A stretch of 6,148 bases of DNA from NCBI GenBank assembly GCA_023460255.1, contig JAEWQZ010000072.1, forward strand, positions 1 to 6,148. The letters are read 5' to 3'. Below are positions 1-6,040 of the stretch, piece by piece. Source of the stretch: Actinomycetes bacterium. GTDB lineage: Bacteria; Actinomycetota; Actinomycetes; Actinomycetales; Cellulomonadaceae. Position 1 is the stretch's first letter; every line of letters starts with the position of its first letter. Both the position numbers and the translations under genes were made by a program. The notes under the pieces were generated by a model. That model was given only the letters and a program-made list of their open reading frames with translations. It was not told the origin of the DNA and did no database searches.

Positions 1-1746
1 CCCAAGACCCCGGCCGCTGCGACCCCGGCGACCGCCCCCGCACCCGAGCCCGGCCTCGGCCGCGGCGCCGCGGAGTCGGCGATCCGCGTCGACATCGCCG
101 TGCTCGACGCGCTGATGCGGCAGGTCAGCGAACTGGTCCTGGCGCGCAACGCGATCGCCCGCCTCGCCGAGCAGGACGCGCGCCTCGACCTCGTCCGGGC
201 GTCCCAGCGCCTCAGCCTGGTCGCCGCGGAGCTGCAGGAGGGCGTCATGAAGACGCGCATGCAGCCCATCGACCACCTGTGGGGCAAGGTGCCGCGGATG
301 GTCCGCGACCTCGCGGCGTCCTGCGGCCGGCAGGTCCGCCTGGAGATGTCCGGCGGCGACACCGAGCTCGACCGCAGCCTGCTCGAGGCGATCAAGGACC
401 CGCTGACCCACCTCGTGCGCAACGCCGTCGACCACGGCATCGAGCCGCCCGCCTTCCGCACCACGAACGGCAAGCCCGCCGTCGGCGTCCTCGGCCTGCG
501 CGCCTACCACGCGGGCGGCCAGGTGGTCGTCGAGGTGTCCGACGACGGCGCCGGCATCAACCCGGACCGGATCGGCGCGACAGCCGTCCGCAAGGGTCTG
601 CGCACCGCCGAGCAGATCGCGGCGATGTCGCCCGCGGAGATCCTCCGGCTGCTGTTCCTGCCCGGGTTCTCGACGGCGTCCTCGGTGACCAACGTCTCCG
701 GCCGCGGCGTCGGGATGGACGTCGTGCGCACGCGGATCGAGGCGATCGGCGGGACCGTCGACGTCGAGTCCACCGTCGGGCGCGGCACCACGTGGCGCCT
801 GCGCATCCCGCTGACCCTGGCGATCATGCCCGCCGTGCTCGTCGGCTGCGCCGGCCAGACCTACGCGGTCGCCCAGTCGAGCCTGCTCGAGCTGGTCGCG
901 ATCGAGGACCCGGCGACCGCCGTCGAGCGCGTGCACAGCGCGCCGGTGTACCGCCTGCGCGGGGACCTCCTGCCGCTGGTGGACCTGCGCGAGGTGCTCG
1001 GCACCGAGCCCCGGCCGGCCGACGCCGGTGTGGTGGTCGCGGTGCTCCAGACGGACGACGCGCGCTTCGGCCTCGTCGTGGACACGGTGCTCGACAGCGA
1101 GGAGATCGTCGTCAAGCCCCTGGCCGCCCAGCTCAAGGCCGTCGGCGTCTACGCCGGCGCGACCCTGCTGGGTGACGGTGCCGTCTCCCTGATCCTCGAC
1201 GTGCCGGGGCTGGTCCGGCGCGCGATGGTGGTGGAGAGCGAGATCGCCGACGTCAGGTCCGACGCGGCGGTCGGGGTGGCTGCCGCGTCGGACCAGATGC
1301 TCGTCGTCGGGGTGGGCGAGGGACGCCGCGTGGCACTGCCGCTCGACGCCGTCACCCGTCTGGAGAAGCTGCCGGCGGCGCTGGTCGAGATCGTCGGCGG
1401 ACGCGAGGCCGTGCAGTACCGGGGCGCGATCACGCCGCTCGTGCGCCTCGCGCACCTCCTCGGCGTCGTCGACGACGGACCCGCGGACGAGCTCACCGTC
1501 GTCGTCGCCACGCGCGGCGAGCGCAGCGTGGCCCTCGTCGTGGCGGACATCGTCGACATCGTCGAGGACGACAGGTCGACCCGCTCGGAGCTGGGCGGGT
1601 CCGGCCTGCTCGGCTCGACGGTGCTCAAGGACCGCACGACGGAGCTGCTGGACGTGCGCGAGGTGCTCCTGGCCGCGGACCCGCGCTTCTTCGACGACGA
1701 GCACGACGGGGCGGACGCGCCGTCGGGGGAGCTGGTGGGGGTCTGA
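1..1746 (+). CDS. cheA: Chemotaxis histidine kinase CheA, 3' part (5' end outside window), with two C-terminal CheW-like domains
   Basis: CheA autophosphorylates under receptor control and passes phosphate to CheY (and usually CheB); it acts in the polar receptor array. The frame is open from base 1 to the TGA at 1744-1746, giving 581 visible residues. The GTG at 100 lies inside the dimerisation domain, so it is not the start. Counting from base 1: a Pro/Ala-rich linker (1-24); the P3 dimerisation domain (about 25-95, with IRVD and SELVLARN); the P4 ATPase domain (about 96-272), with N box HLVRNAVDHGIE (N141), G1 box DDGAG (181-185), FLPGFSTA, G2 box GRGVGMD (234-240) and GRGTT near 260; a first CheW-like P5 domain (about 276-408); and a second CheW-like domain (about 429-563, with ALPLDAVTRLE and YRGAITPLVRL). 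It ends in an acidic tail without a receiver domain. The kinase motifs look intact, so it should be active. The P1 phospho-histidine domain is not visible. The cheA assignment is firm. Confidence 0.97.
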   Translation, partial: PKTPAAATPATAPAPEPGLGRGAAESAIRVDIAVLDALMRQVSELVLARNAIARLAEQDARLDLVRASQRLSLVAAELQEGVMKTRMQPIDHLWGKVPRMVRDLAASCGRQVRLEMSGGDTELDRSLLEAIKDPLTHLVRNAVDHGIEPPAFRTTNGKPAVGVLGLRAYHAGGQVVVEVSDDGAGINPDRIGATAVRKGLRTAEQIAAMSPAEILRLLFLPGFSTASSVTNVSGRGVGMDVVRTRIEAIGGTVDVESTVGRGTTWRLRIPLTLAIMPAVLVGCAGQTYAVAQSSLLELVAIEDPATAVERVHSAPVYRLRGDLLPLVDLREVLGTEPRPADAGVVVAVLQTDDARFGLVVDTVLDSEEIVVKPLAAQLKAVGVYAGATLLGDGAVSLILDVPGLVRRAMVVESEIADVRSDAAVGVAAASDQMLVVGVGEGRRVALPLDAVTRLEKLPAALVEIVGGREAVQYRGAITPLVRLAHLLGVVDDGPADELTVVVATRGERSVALVVADIVDIVEDDRSTRSELGGSGLLGSTVLKDRTTELLDVREVLLAADPRFFDDEHDGADAPSGELVGV

Positions 1747-1747
1747 G

Positions 1748-2167
1748 ATGGGCAGCCAGCTGGCGACCTTCGTGGTGGACGGTCAGTCGTACGCGATCGA
1801 CGTGACCTGCGTGCAGGAGGCGCTGCGCGACCAGCCGCGCACGCCCGTCCCGCTCGGGCCGCCCGCGAGCGCGGGACTGGTCAACCTGCGCGGGCAGGTC
1901 GTGCTCGCGATCGACCTGCGGGTGTGCCTCGGTCTGCCGCCGCTGGCGGCCGACGCCGAGCCGATGATGGTCGTCGTCCAGGTCGGCGACGAGCCGCTGA
2001 GCCTGCTCGTCGACCAGGTGGGCGACGTCATCGAGGTGTCCGACGACACGTTCGAGGCCCCCCCGCCGACGCTCGCGCCCGAGCTGCGGCGCCTGGTGCG
2101 CGGCGCCTACAAGCTGCCGGACCGCCTGCTGCTCGCCCTCGACGTCGAGCGGGCGGTGGCCGCCTGA
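1748..2167 (+). CDS. cheW: Chemotaxis coupling protein CheW
   Basis: CheW is the small cytoplasmic adaptor that links the receptor signalling tip to the P5 domain of CheA and builds the array lattice. The 139 residues are close to the usual single-domain length and cover one complete CheW fold with no extra domain. Visible family motifs are GLVNLRGQVVLAIDLR (residues 43-58), LLVDQVGDVIEV near 86-97, and the C-terminal LLLALDVERAV. The ATG lies one base after the cheA stop, so translation is probably coupled. The only ribosome-binding-like sequence is a G-rich GGTGGGGG at 1734-1741 within the end of cheA, with 6 bases before the ATG. It is probably co-transcribed with cheA and the receptor downstream. 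Nothing looks truncated. Confidence 0.97.
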   Translation: MGSQLATFVVDGQSYAIDVTCVQEALRDQPRTPVPLGPPASAGLVNLRGQVVLAIDLRVCLGLPPLAADAEPMMVVVQVGDEPLSLLVDQVGDVIEVSDDTFEAPPPTLAPELRRLVRGAYKLPDRLLLALDVERAVAA

Positions 2168-2168
2168 C

Positions 2169-2185
2169 GGCGGGCCCGTCCCGCC
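2169..2185 (+). other. Small GC hairpin just after cheW
   Basis: GGCGGG (2169-2174) and CCCGCC (2180-2185) form a perfect 6-bp stem with a 5-base loop, starting two bases after the cheW stop. No T-run follows. It could be a weak attenuator or 3'-end stabiliser between cheW and the receptor gene, but short GC stems are common by chance at this composition. The rest of the 57-base gap (2168-2224) holds only the next ribosome binding site, and I see no promoter there. Confidence 0.25.
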
Positions 2186-2212
2186 ACCGCGCCCCCGCGC
2201 ACCGAAGCACCG

Positions 2213-2218
2213 AAGGAG
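2213..2218 (+). promoter_or_regulatory. Ribosome binding site of receptor 1
   Basis: AAGGAG lies 6 bases before the ATG at 2225. It is the best Shine-Dalgarno match in the first half of the window and is the main support for the long form of receptor 1. Confidence 0.8.
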
Positions 2219-2224
2219 TCGCAG

Positions 2225-4069
2225 ATGTCCACCGGGACGACAGCCCGCACGACCGACGAGGCCGGCGACGTCGCCGCCGCTGACGTCGCCGCCGCTGACG
2301 TCGCCGTCGTCCTCCGGGATGGTCGTCTCGCCGGGCTGTCCCGCCGTGCAGCCGGGTTCGCGGCCGGGTTCGTTGCCGGTGTGGGCGGACGCGCGAGCGG
2401 GCTCGCGGGCCGGCTGCGGCGGCGTGGCACGCCCACGCCGTCGGGCGAGGAGCTCGCCGTGCCGGTGGACGCGCCGACCCGCAGGGGCCTTCGGGCCTGG
2501 CTCGCCGACCGGCCGCTCGGCCTCAAGCTGGGCGTCGCCCTCGGCGTGCTCGCCTTCGTCGCGGTGCTCCAGGGCGGCTTCGCCGTGCTTAGCAGCCGCT
2601 CGCTCAGCGCGGGCCAGCAGGAGACGAACGCGACGGTCGTGGAGCCGCTGATCCTGCTCGACCAGATCCAGCGCGCGATGCAGGACAGCCGGGTCCTGGT
2701 GAACTCCTACGCGTTCGTGGCCGAGCAGGACCGCCCCGCCATCGCCGCCGCGGTCGCCGAGGAGATGGCCCACCTGGAGGAGCTCGTGGCGCAGTACGGC
2801 GAGAGCGCCGTCGACCCCGCGCGCGTCCAGCTCGGCCTGAGCTTCGCCGTCGCGTTCCACTCGGCGTTCGAGAGCCGGTTCGTGCCCGACGTCGAGAGGG
2901 GCAACCCCAGCGCGCTCGCCGCGAGCTACGAGCAGTCGGTCTACCCCTACGCCGAGCAGGCGCTCGACGCGTTCTCGGCCGAGGCGCAGGAGCTGTCCAG
3001 CCGCGCCGCGCTGCTGGACGCCCAGGGCCAGGCACTGGCCGGGTCCACGCAGTGGCGCGTCGTCGGCCTGGCGGCCGTCGGCGTCCTCCTCGGCGTCGGG
3101 CTGGCGCTGGTCGTGACCCGCCAGATCGCCGGCACGGTCCGCGCCGTCGAGCGCACGGTCGCCGGCCTGGCGGCGGGCGACCTCACGGTCGCCACCGACG
3201 TCACCGGCGCCGACGAGCTGGGCCGGATGGCGCACGGCCTGACGGCGGCCCAGCGGGCGCTGCGGGGCACGCTCGCGCAGGTCGCGGAGGCGTCGGGCAC
3301 GATCGCGGCGGCGTCGGTGCAGATGTCCGCCGCGGGTGGGCAGGTCGCGGCGGGTGCGGAGGAGACCTCCACGCAGGCCGCCGTCGTCGCGGCTGCGGCG
3401 GAGGAGGTGAGCCGCAACGTCCAGGCCGTCGCCGCCGGGGCCGAGGAGATGGGCGGCTCGATCCGGGAGATCGCGCGCAGCGCCCAGGAGGCCGCACGGG
3501 TGGCCGAGGAGGCGACGGTGGTCGCGGCCGCGACGAACGAGCAGGTCTCCCGCCTGGGCACGTCGAGCCAGGAGATCGGTGACGTGGTGAAGGTGATCAC
3601 CGGCATCGCCGAGCAGACGAACCTGCTGGCGCTGAACGCGACGATCGAGGCGGCCCGCGCGGGCGAGGCGGGACGGGGCTTCGCCGTCGTCGCGGGCGAG
3701 GTCAAGGAGCTGGCCCGGGAGACGGCCACCGCCACGGAGGACATCGCCCGGCGCGTGGCCGCCATCCAGGCGGACACGTCGGGGGCGGTCGCCGCGATCG
3801 CCCGCATCGGGGACATCGTCGCGCAGGTCAACGCGTTGCAGCTGACCATCGCGTCGGCGGTGGAGCAGCAGACGGCGACGACCAACGAGATCGCGCGCTC
3901 CGTCACGGAGGCGGCGACGGGCTCGATGGAGATCGCCGGCACGATCACCGCCGTCGCCACGCAGGCCGCCTCGTCGAGCGAGGTGCTCGCGGAGATCGAG
4001 CGGTCGATCGGCGACCTCGCCGCGATGTCGGAGGAGCTGCGCGCCCGCGTCGCCACCTTCACCTTCTGA
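2225..4069 (+). CDS. Methyl-accepting chemotaxis protein (receptor 1), four-helix-bundle type sensor
   Basis: This is a transmembrane chemoreceptor that would control CheA through CheW; its ligand is unknown. Of 614 residues, 1-100 are a cytoplasmic extension rich in Ala, Gly and Arg, unusually long for this family. TM1 is about 102-122, a helical extracellular sensor resembling 4HB_MCP domains is about 123-276, TM2 is 278-297, HAMP is about 298-350 (with AAGDLTV), and the signalling hairpin is 351-614. The tip is IAEQTNLLALNATIEAARAGEAG (461-483), then FAVVAGEVKELA. Likely methylation pairs are E379/E380, E407/E408 and Q548/Q549; the last is encoded as glutamines and would need deamidation. 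The protein stops at RVATFTF, with no tail or CheR/CheB-docking pentapeptide. AAGGAG supports the ATG at 2225, but a GTG at 2459 also has a good ribosome binding site and would give 536 residues. It follows cheW closely, so it is probably in the same operon. The family is certain; the start is less so. Confidence 0.95.
   Translation: MSTGTTARTTDEAGDVAAADVAAADVAVVLRDGRLAGLSRRAAGFAAGFVAGVGGRASGLAGRLRRRGTPTPSGEELAVPVDAPTRRGLRAWLADRPLGLKLGVALGVLAFVAVLQGGFAVLSSRSLSAGQQETNATVVEPLILLDQIQRAMQDSRVLVNSYAFVAEQDRPAIAAAVAEEMAHLEELVAQYGESAVDPARVQLGLSFAVAFHSAFESRFVPDVERGNPSALAASYEQSVYPYAEQALDAFSAEAQELSSRAALLDAQGQALAGSTQWRVVGLAAVGVLLGVGLALVVTRQIAGTVRAVERTVAGLAAGDLTVATDVTGADELGRMAHGLTAAQRALRGTLAQVAEASGTIAAASVQMSAAGGQVAAGAEETSTQAAVVAAAAEEVSRNVQAVAAGAEEMGGSIREIARSAQEAARVAEEATVVAAATNEQVSRLGTSSQEIGDVVKVITGIAEQTNLLALNATIEAARAGEAGRGFAVVAGEVKELARETATATEDIARRVAAIQADTSGAVAAIARIGDIVAQVNALQLTIASAVEQQTATTNEIARSVTEAATGSMEIAGTITAVATQAASSSEVLAEIERSIGDLAAMSEELRARVATFTF
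2267..2311 (+). repeat. 15-bp in-frame tandem repeat, three units, in the receptor 1 N-terminus
   Basis: The unit GACGTCGCCGCCGCT occurs exactly at 2267-2281 and 2282-2296; a third copy at 2297-2311 matches at 12 of 15 positions. Being a multiple of three, it encodes a repeated five-residue Asp-Val-Ala-Ala-Ala unit (residues 15-29). It looks like replication slippage that could gain or lose units without breaking the frame. Confidence 0.9.
2351..2386 (+). repeat. 12-bp in-frame tandem repeat, three decaying units
   Basis: GCCGGGTTCGCG (2351-2362) is followed by GCCGGGTTCGTT (2363-2374) and a degenerate GCCGGTGTGGGC (2375-2386). The units encode AGFA, AGFV and AGVG (residues 43-54), placing glycines at 44, 48 and 52 in GxxxGxxxG spacing. 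This is the second, unrelated repeat within the same N-terminal extension. Confidence 0.75.
2447..2461 (+). promoter_or_regulatory. Possible internal ribosome binding site and GTG start in receptor 1
   Basis: GAGGAG (2447-2452) stands 6 bases before an in-frame GTG (2459-2461, codon 79). Starting there leaves about 23 residues before TM1, a common arrangement for chemoreceptors. It could be the true start or a second start. However, GAG GAG also simply encodes two glutamates, so the match may be chance. Confidence 0.4.
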
Positions 4070-4096
4070 CCTTCACCTCCTGACCTTCACCGTCCG
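4055..4096 (+). repeat. 14-bp tandem repeat across the receptor 1 stop codon
   Basis: Three adjacent units, ACCTTCACCTTCTG (4055-4068), ACCTTCACCTCCTG (4069-4082) and ACCTTCACCGTCCG (4083-4096), differ by one to three bases. The first contains the last codons and most of the TGA stop; the other two lie outside the gene. The unit is not a multiple of three, so the downstream copies do not extend the reading frame. Confidence 0.9.
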
Positions 4097-4105
4097 ACAC
4101 CCGCC

Positions 4106-4128
4106 GACGTCGTCCCACGGACGACGTC
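4106..4128 (+). terminator. Perfect 10-bp hairpin after receptor 1, likely terminator
   Basis: GACGTCGTCC (4106-4115) and GGACGACGTC (4119-4128) pair perfectly around a 3-base loop, 37 bases after the receptor 1 stop. There is no T-run, which is common for stem-loop terminators in high-GC actinobacteria, so termination is inferred rather than shown. It may work together with the hairpin just downstream. Confidence 0.55.
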
Positions 4129-4137
4129 CCACCGACC

Positions 4138-4182
4138 CGGACCGGTCGCGCCACGGGCTCACAACCAGGCGCGGCCGGTCCG
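4138..4182 (+). terminator. Second, 15-bp hairpin between the receptor genes
   Basis: Bases 4138-4152 pair with 4168-4182 over 15 positions, all Watson-Crick except one T-G pair (4146 with 4174), around a 15-base loop. There is no T-run. A stem of this length so close to the first hairpin is unlikely to be chance. It could be the main terminator, a processing site or a 3'-end stabiliser. Confidence 0.55.
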
Positions 4183-4238
4183 TGCACGTCCGCCCGCCCT
4201 GATGCGGCCCGGGTCCGCAACATCACCTCGCGAACGGG

Positions 4239-4265
4239 TCATCGCGGGGCCCCGTGAGCCGATGG
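4239..4265 (+). promoter_or_regulatory. Possible motility sigma factor (sigma-28/FliA/WhiG type) promoter of receptor 2
   Basis: TCATCGCG (4239-4246), then 11 bases, then GCCGATGG (4258-4265) resembles the sigma-28 layout TAAAGTTT-N11-GCCGATAA: the -10 matches at 6 of 8 positions with exact spacing, while the -35 is weak. A start near 4272 would give a leader of about 25 bases. The spacer contains the 10-bp palindrome CGGGGCCCCG (4245-4254). It lies after both hairpins, where a promoter would be needed. I see nothing else definite between 4183 and 4285. Confidence 0.35.
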
Positions 4266-4285
4266 TCCGGCTGACGACCACCGAC

Positions 4286-4290
4286 GGAGG
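4286..4290 (+). promoter_or_regulatory. Ribosome binding site of receptor 2
   Basis: GGAGG lies 5 bases before the GTG at 4296 and decides that start. The nearby ATG at 4262 is in another frame. Confidence 0.8.
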
Positions 4291-4295
4291 AAGCC

Positions 4296-6005
4296 GTGTC
4301 CACCATCCACACCACGCGAGCCGATCTCGCGACAGTGCCCACCCAGCGGACGGCGTCCGGTGCCGAGCGCGTCACGCCCGGTCCCGGATCCGTCGAGCCG
4401 CCCGCCGGCAGCGCCCGGCGTCGCCGGCTCGCCCCGCGCTCGGTACGCACCACGATCCTCGGGATCGTCGCGGTCTTCGTCGTCGGTGCGGTGGTCAGCG
4501 GCGGGGTCGCAGTGGTCACGATGCGCAGCCTCGCGGCGAACACCGAGCAGCTCGCGATGATCCAGGCGCAGATCTCCGCGCCGCTGCAGACGGTGCACCA
4601 GGGCCAGCTCAAGGCCCGGATGATCGTCGCGCAGGTCGCGGCCGCCGAGACCGACGCGGACAAGCAGATGTGGCTGTCGGAGCAGGACGCCAACGACGCC
4701 GAGGTGGCGGGCGCGATGGAGGCCTTCGAGGCGGCGATCGGCGCCGAGCAGCCGGCCCAGTGGCCGACGTTCGTCGACGGCTGGGCGCAGTGGCGCTCCG
4801 TGCGCGACTCGCGGCTGATCCCGGCGGCGCTCGAGGACGACCGCGAGGCCTACGAGCGGATCCTCCTGTCGGCCGCCGAGCCGGTGAAGGACACCTACGT
4901 CGACGCGCTGGACGTCGTGGCCGCGGACATCGTCGCCTACACGGCGGGCGTCGCCGAGCACTCGGCGGAGGAGGGCGCCGCCGCGCAGAGCACGATGACC
5001 TTCCTGCTGGGCGGCGTGGCCCTCGTGACGGCTGTCATCGGCTGGTTCGTGGCCCGCGGCATCCGCCGCTCGGTCGTCGCGGTGCAGGCGAGCGTCGAGG
5101 CGATGGCCGAGGGTGACCTCACGGCCGAGGCGCACGTCGGCTCGGCCGACGAGGTGGGCCGGATGGCTGACGCCCTCGTCGTCGCGCAGCGCTCCATGCG
5201 CGAGACGCTCGTCGAGGTCAACGACACCAGCTCCGCGGTGGCGTCGGCGGCGGAGGAGTTGTCGGCGGCGGGTTCGCAGGTGGCTGCGGGTGCGGAGGAG
5301 ACGTCGGCGCAGGCGGGTGTGGTGGCGGCTGCGGCTGAGCAGGTGTCGCGGAACGTGCAGGCGGTGGCTGCGGGTGCGGAGCAGATGGGTGCCTCGATCC
5401 GGGAGATCGCGCAGAACGCGCACGAGGCGGCGAAGGTCGCCGAGCAGGCCACGGGTGTGGCGGCGACGACGAACGAGCAGGTGGCGCGGCTGGGGGCGAG
5501 CTCGCGGGAGATCGGTGACGTGGTCAAGGTGATCACCACGATCGCGGAGCAGACGAACCTGTTGGCGTTGAACGCGACGATCGAGGCGGCGCGTGCGGGT
5601 GAGGCGGGTAAGGGGTTCGCGGTGGTGGCGGGGGAGGTCAAGGACCTGGCGCAGGAGACGGCGAAGGCGACGGAGGACATCGCGCGTCGGGTGGAGGCGA
5701 TCCAGGCCGACACCGATGGTGCGGTGGCGGCGATCGCGCAGATCGGTCAGATCATCGCGACGATCAACGACTACCAGATGACGATCGCCTCGGCGGTGGA
5801 GGAGCAGACGGCCACGACCAACGAGATGTCGCGTGGGGTCGCCGAGGCCGCCACGGGCGCCGGGGAGATCGCCGCGAACGTCACGGGCGTCGCGACGGCA
5901 GCGGCGTCGGCGTCGCAGGTCGTCGGCCAGATGCAGACGGCCGTCGACGAGCTCGCGCGGATGTCCGAGGAGCTGCGCGGCCGCGTCGCCGCGTTCACCG
6001 TCTGA
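4296..6005 (+). CDS. Methyl-accepting chemotaxis protein (receptor 2), four-helix-bundle type sensor
   Basis: A second transmembrane chemoreceptor feeding the same CheA/CheW; ligand unknown. Of 569 residues, 1-52 are a Pro/Gly-rich, probably disordered cytoplasmic leader ending in RRRR and more basic residues. TM1 is about 53-75, a helical extracellular sensor with a Trp-rich stretch (WPTFVDGWAQW, 156-166) typical of 4HB_MCP domains is 76-232, TM2 is about 234-252, HAMP is 253-305 and the signalling hairpin is 306-569. The tip IAEQTNLLALNATIEAARAGEAG is at 416-438. Likely methylation pairs are E334/E335, E362/Q363 and E503/Q504. It ends at RVAAFTV with no docking pentapeptide. From HAMP to the C-terminus it aligns with receptor 1 without a gap, about 73% identical by hand over the hairpin; the sensor domains are not clearly alike. 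Codon use changes sharply within the hairpin. The GTG start is supported by GGAGG. Hairpins upstream suggest a separate transcript. Confidence 0.96.
   Translation: MSTIHTTRADLATVPTQRTASGAERVTPGPGSVEPPAGSARRRRLAPRSVRTTILGIVAVFVVGAVVSGGVAVVTMRSLAANTEQLAMIQAQISAPLQTVHQGQLKARMIVAQVAAAETDADKQMWLSEQDANDAEVAGAMEAFEAAIGAEQPAQWPTFVDGWAQWRSVRDSRLIPAALEDDREAYERILLSAAEPVKDTYVDALDVVAADIVAYTAGVAEHSAEEGAAAQSTMTFLLGGVALVTAVIGWFVARGIRRSVVAVQASVEAMAEGDLTAEAHVGSADEVGRMADALVVAQRSMRETLVEVNDTSSAVASAAEELSAAGSQVAAGAEETSAQAGVVAAAAEQVSRNVQAVAAGAEQMGASIREIAQNAHEAAKVAEQATGVAATTNEQVARLGASSREIGDVVKVITTIAEQTNLLALNATIEAARAGEAGKGFAVVAGEVKDLAQETAKATEDIARRVEAIQADTDGAVAAIAQIGQIIATINDYQMTIASAVEEQTATTNEMSRGVAEAATGAGEIAANVTGVATAAASASQVVGQMQTAVDELARMSEELRGRVAAFTV
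5235..5760 (+). other. Block of distinct codon use inside receptor 2
   Basis: Across codons of about residues 314-489, which encode the methylation helices and signalling tip, codon choice shifts to GGT, GTG, GCG, TTG and CGT. Of the 14 glycine codons for residues 326-484, 11 are GGT, 3 are GGG and none is GGC, whereas GGC is the usual choice elsewhere in the window. The flanking parts of the gene return to GGC, GTC and GCC. Edges are approximate. This suggests exchange with another receptor gene. Confidence 0.55.
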
Positions 6006-6021
6006 GACTCACCCGGGCGAA

Positions 6022-6040
6022 CCGGTCAGTTCCGGACCGG
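6022..6040 (+). terminator. Weak hairpin after receptor 2
   Basis: CCGGTC (6022-6027) and GACCGG (6035-6040) form a 6-bp stem with a 7-base loop, 17 bases after the receptor 2 stop. It has no T-run, is much weaker than the hairpins after receptor 1, and overlaps the promoter-like motif. Confidence 0.25.

Noticed and set aside
100..1746. A 548-residue CheA starting at the GTG at 100
   Set aside because: The same frame is open to base 1 and the residues before 100 (SAIRVDIA) belong to the CheA dimerisation domain, so the gene starts upstream of the window.
2267..2311. Regularly spaced GACGTC palindromes as a protein-binding operator array
   Set aside because: They lie inside coding sequence, are fully explained by the 15-bp repeat, and GACGTC also occurs by chance elsewhere, for example in the hairpin at 4106-4128.
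2351..2386. An additional membrane segment in the receptor 1 extension
   Set aside because: The Gly/Ala/Phe stretch between arginines is only about 14 residues and weakly hydrophobic, too short to cross the membrane. An extra crossing would also invert the receptor's topology.
1625..3235. Long minus-strand open frame of 536 codons opposite cheA, cheW and receptor 1
   Set aside because: It spans three well-supported genes antisense, is full of Arg, Gly, Ala and Pro as expected for a GC-rich shadow frame, and has no recognisable domain.
4070..4295. A small RNA or short protein gene in the gap between the receptors
   Set aside because: The hairpins suggest RNA structure, but they sit directly after a stop codon where terminators are expected. 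I found no separate promoter for an RNA and no short frame with a ribosome binding site.
4202..5116. Plus-strand open frame overlapping the start of receptor 2 in another frame
   Set aside because: It is extremely Arg/Gly-rich, has no domain, and its third-position composition does not fit. The overlapping frame encodes a complete receptor with its own ribosome binding site.
4239..5423. Minus-strand open frame of 394 codons opposite receptor 2
   Set aside because: The product is dominated by Arg, His and Leu, the usual mirror of GC-rich codons, and lies wholly over a confident gene and its promoter region.
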